Assembly: GCF_019204045.1 (NCBI RefSeq)
Contig: NZ_JAGSPC010000001.1
Span: 2,105,420 to 2,169,419 of the forward strand
Direction of reading: 5' to 3'
Source of the DNA: Erythrobacter crassostreae
GTDB taxonomy: Bacteria; Pseudomonadota; Alphaproteobacteria; Sphingomonadales; Sphingomonadaceae
DNA length: 64,000 bases
Translations under genes and position numbers: made by a program
Notes under the pieces: model-generated
Seen by the model: only the letters and a program-made list of their open reading frames with translations
What the model was told of the DNA's origin: nothing
Databases searched by the model: none
Part shown: positions 61,662 through 64,000 of the stretch, in pieces
Numbering within the stretch: position 1 is the stretch's first letter
Layout of the letters: every line of letters starts with the position of its first letter

Positions 61662-63050
61662 CTATTCCTTACGTGCGCTATCGCGTCGCTCCGCCATCCC
61701 GAGCAGTTTGAGCTTACGATGCAGAGCAGAACGTTCCATGCCAATGAACGTTGCTGTTTTGGAAATATTGCCGGAGAATCGCCGGATCTGAATCGAGAGA
61801 TACTCTCGTTCAAAACTCTCTCTCGCTTCACGAAGAGGAACCCCCATCATCGCGGTTAAGCCCTGCCCCGCCGCTGCGAGCTTGCCGCCGGTAATCTCAG
61901 CTGGCAACATATCAGCTTCGACCACTGTCAAACGATCGCGAGGCGTCATGATGATCGTCCGCTCCACAACGTTTCGCAACTGACGAACATTGCCTGGCCA
62001 ATCGTAAGCCTGAAGCGCCGCCATTGCTTCTTCGGAAATCTCTGGGGGGGCAAGGCCTTGGTCGGTTGAATACCGTGTGAAGAAGTGTTCGGCCAAGGCT
62101 GGGATATCATCGCGCCGTTCTGCAAGTGACGGAATGGTTACTGGAACCACATTCAACCGGTAGAAAAGGTCTTCGCGGAACCGCTGTTCTTCCATTTCTA
62201 ACGATAGGTCACGCGTGGTTGAAGAGACGACACGAACATCAACGCCAATCTGGCGTGTACCCCCTACCCTCACGAAACTCTGTTCGGTCAAGACGCGCAG
62301 GATGCGGGCCTGTGTCGAAAGCGGCATATCTGCCACCTCATCAAGGTAGAGTGTCCCGCCATCAGCCATTTCCAACAGGCCAGGGCGCACCTGCTTTCCG
62401 TCAGATTCTTCACCAAACAATTCTTGCTCGAAACGTTCGGGAGTGATCCTTGCCGAGTTGACCAGAATAAAAGCATGCTCGGCCCGTCCGCTCCACGCGT
62501 GGAGCAAGCGCGCAGCGACTTCTTTGCCCGCCCCAGCTGGGCCAGAGATCAGTACGCGGCTACCAGTGTTGGCGACACGTTTTAGAGTCGCTCTAACCGC
62601 ATTGATTGCGGAGGAATTGCCGGTGAACTCTGCACTGTTCCAATTGCTGTCACGAAGCCGAGTGTTTTCGCGTCTGAGCCGCTCGGTCTCGGTGGCGCGC
62701 TCGACAAGCATCAGCAGGCGTTCAGCCTCGAACGGCTTTTCGATAAAATCCATTGCACCCCGGCTGACCGCTGAAACAGCAGTGTCAATATTCCCGTGGC
62801 CGGAGAAAATGATGACGGGCAGATCGGGCTCGCGGATCTTTATTGCATCCAAGAGTTCAAGCCCGTCCATCTGGCTTCCATGCAGCCATACATCAAGAAG
62901 CACGAGGCTCGGGCGTCGTTCATCGACGGCCGCTAGGGCGCTCGTGCTGTCGGCTGCCGTACGGCATTCATAGCCTTCATCACCTAGTACACCGGAGACA
63001 AGTTCACGGATGTCGCGTTCGTCGTCGACAATGAGGATATCTAGCGCCAT
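61662..63050 (-). CDS. ntrX: Response regulator NtrX
   Basis: 462 residues from ATG 63050, with AAGGAG six bases upstream; a longer frame is unlikely. Receiver domain with phospho-Asp53 (LLDVWLHG), AAA+ domain with Walker A GPAGAGKE (170-177) and TLYLDEVA (Walker B), then a Fis-type helix-turn-helix with SGNISKTATFIGMERSALHRK. The sigma54-contacting GAFTGA loop is absent: after ELFG the sequence is EESDGKQVRPG. It may regulate without activating sigma54. Downstream of ntrY by 46 bases. Confidence 0.95.
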   Translation of the reverse strand: MALDILIVDDERDIRELVSGVLGDEGYECRTAADSTSALAAVDERRPSLVLLDVWLHGSQMDGLELLDAIKIREPDLPVIIFSGHGNIDTAVSAVSRGAMDFIEKPFEAERLLMLVERATETERLRRENTRLRDSNWNSAEFTGNSSAINAVRATLKRVANTGSRVLISGPAGAGKEVAARLLHAWSGRAEHAFILVNSARITPERFEQELFGEESDGKQVRPGLLEMADGGTLYLDEVADMPLSTQARILRVLTEQSFVRVGGTRQIGVDVRVVSSTTRDLSLEMEEQRFREDLFYRLNVVPVTIPSLAERRDDIPALAEHFFTRYSTDQGLAPPEISEEAMAALQAYDWPGNVRQLRNVVERTIIMTPRDRLTVVEADMLPAEITGGKLAAAGQGLTAMMGVPLREARESFEREYLSIQIRRFSGNISKTATFIGMERSALHRKLKLLGMAERRDSARKE

Positions 63051-63096
63051 GCGCAGCTCCTTGGGGTTGGGGTTTTCATCGTTGGAAAGTCTGTGA

Positions 63097-64000
63097 TCAT
63101 TGTACGTCCCCCTCACGTGTTTGAGGATCGCGAGCGAAGCGCAACGTGACAAGCGTTCCGCCGCTCTCTGCGCTGGCGAAGCTCATGTCACCGCCATGCT
63201 CTTCGACGATCTTGTTCACGATCGCGAGCCCAAGGCCAGTGCCCTTCTCGCGAGTGGTCATATATGGTTCGGCTATGCGTTCGCGTTCCGTCGGAAGGCC
63301 GATGCCGTTGTCCTCGACTGTGATTGCCAAGTGCGTTTGGTCTTGCTGCATAGACACCGCCACACGCCCGGAATAACCCTCATTGCCATCAGCTTCTCTG
63401 GCCTCAACCGCCTCAACGGCATTCTTCACGACATTGGTCATGGCCTGCCCGAGTTGATGACGGTCACAGCAAATCATGCGCGTCTCCAGCTCATCGGTGG
63501 TTACGCTGAATTGAATGTGCGAATGGGCAACTTCCTGAAGGAAAACAGCCTGACGCACGAGGTCAACGGCGTCTTCACCGCGGAAAACAGGCTTTGGTAA
63601 ACGGGCAAAAGAGGAAAACTCATCCACCATCTTTCTAAGACCGCCGACTTGACGAACGATGGTGCTGGTTAATTCGTCAAACAGCTCGCCATCTTCGTCG
63701 GCCACTTGTTTGCGGTATCGGCGCTTAAGGCGTTCAGTCGCCAGCTGGATTGGAGTGAGCGGGTTTTTAATTTCATGTGCGATGCGCCGTGCAACATCTG
63801 ACCAAGCCGCTTGCCGCTGGTTCAATAGCTGACGAGTGATATCTTCAAACGTAATCACTTTCCCGCTTGATCCCGGTGCGATTTTCACCGCCAATGTGAA
63901 AAACTCGTTGCCTTTGGCATGACTAACAATGGCACTTTTCTGCCCTTCGCTAATCAATTGGCTGATCTCCGGCGAAAGGTCCGATAGAAATTCGCCGACT
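63097..64000 (-). CDS. ntrY: Sensor histidine kinase NtrY (C-terminal part, 5' end outside window)
   Basis: The frame is open to the window edge (about 300 residues visible). PAS-like segment (KSAIVSHAKGNEFFTL...GSSGKVITFEDITRQ in parts), dimerisation/phosphoacceptor helix with RRIAHEIKNPLTPIQL, and ATPase motifs NVVKNAVEA (N box), VEDNGIGLP (G1), EKGTGLGLAIV (G2). The membrane-spanning N-terminus is not in view. Partner of NtrX, linked with nitrogen and redox or envelope control in alphaproteobacteria. Confidence 0.95.
   Translation of the reverse strand, partial: VGEFLSDLSPEISQLISEGQKSAIVSHAKGNEFFTLAVKIAPGSSGKVITFEDITRQLLNQRQAAWSDVARRIAHEIKNPLTPIQLATERLKRRYRKQVADEDGELFDELTSTIVRQVGGLRKMVDEFSSFARLPKPVFRGEDAVDLVRQAVFLQEVAHSHIQFSVTTDELETRMICCDRHQLGQAMTNVVKNAVEAVEAREADGNEGYSGRVAVSMQQDQTHLAITVEDNGIGLPTERERIAEPYMTTREKGTGLGLAIVNKIVEEHGGDMSFASAESGGTLVTLRFARDPQTREGDVQ

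Overview
The window is a chromosomal segment from an alphaproteobacterium, most likely Sphingomonadales (Erythrobacter or Novosphingobium-like). The clues are the ntrY-ntrX-hfq-hflX order, a tandem double-Hfq protein, an LppC-rsmI-yraN-gshB block, a PhaR regulator, an archaeal/eukaryotic-type prolyl-tRNA synthetase, a sphingomonad-style S8 protease with Tyr/Trp-Gly-Asp-Ile repeats, and RpoH-like promoter spacing. Coding density is very high, G+C is moderate by eye, and many neighbouring genes overlap by 1-8 bases. I see no insertion sequence, prophage, plasmid gene, rRNA operon or CRISPR array.

Layout. 1-6.3 kb: a partial CoxE-like VWA protein and its usual partner, a MoxR AAA+ ATPase, separated by a soluble chemoreceptor-like protein and a one-haem-motif lipoprotein; then a class A beta-lactamase-fold serine hydrolase. 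6.3-9.8 kb: an ECF sigma factor with an overlapping membrane-protein gene, a small membrane protein, and parE. 9.9-13.6 kb: an LppC-like lipoprotein divergent from rsmI-yraN-gshB. 13.6-18.3 kb: xerC, hemW, rdgB, a YcxB-like gene and rph on the minus strand, interrupted by a plus-strand CAP-domain lipoprotein. 18.4-26.1 kb: the heat-shock set hrcA-grpE and dnaK-dnaJ, with an OmpW-like porin, a crotonase, a zinc-metallopeptidase-like protein and a PCuAC copper protein between the two halves.

26.2-41.1 kb: an MBL-fold hydrolase, a patatin-like lipase, radA-cvpA-IscU-like, an MHS-type transporter, alr, phaR, proS, an exported M28 peptidase, rnr and a universal stress protein. 41.2-45.2 kb: pyruvate dehydrogenase E2 and dihydrolipoamide dehydrogenase, with three small genes between them. 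45.3-51.5 kb: a TPR-GGDEF-EAL membrane protein downstream of a large secreted subtilisin/beta-barrel protein, then tRNA-Ser(UGA). 51.6-58.8 kb: a tight cell-wall and replication run (lytic transglycosylase, D,D-carboxypeptidase, tmk, holB, metG, tatD, MBL hydrolase, a 57-residue membrane protein). 58.8-64 kb: mazG convergent with hflX-hfq, then ntrX and the end of ntrY.

Most of the window is conserved housekeeping. The features that stand out are the fused double Hfq whose second Sm domain has lost the basic rim; the S8 protease with nine strictly alternating Tyr/Trp heptapeptides upstream of a c-di-GMP turnover gene; an OmpW-like gene whose reading frame runs through its own terminator; a hairpin that covers the ribosome binding site of the M28 peptidase; and the VWA/MoxR pair split by two sensory or redox-looking genes. 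I found no convincing evidence of a wholly undescribed multi-gene system.
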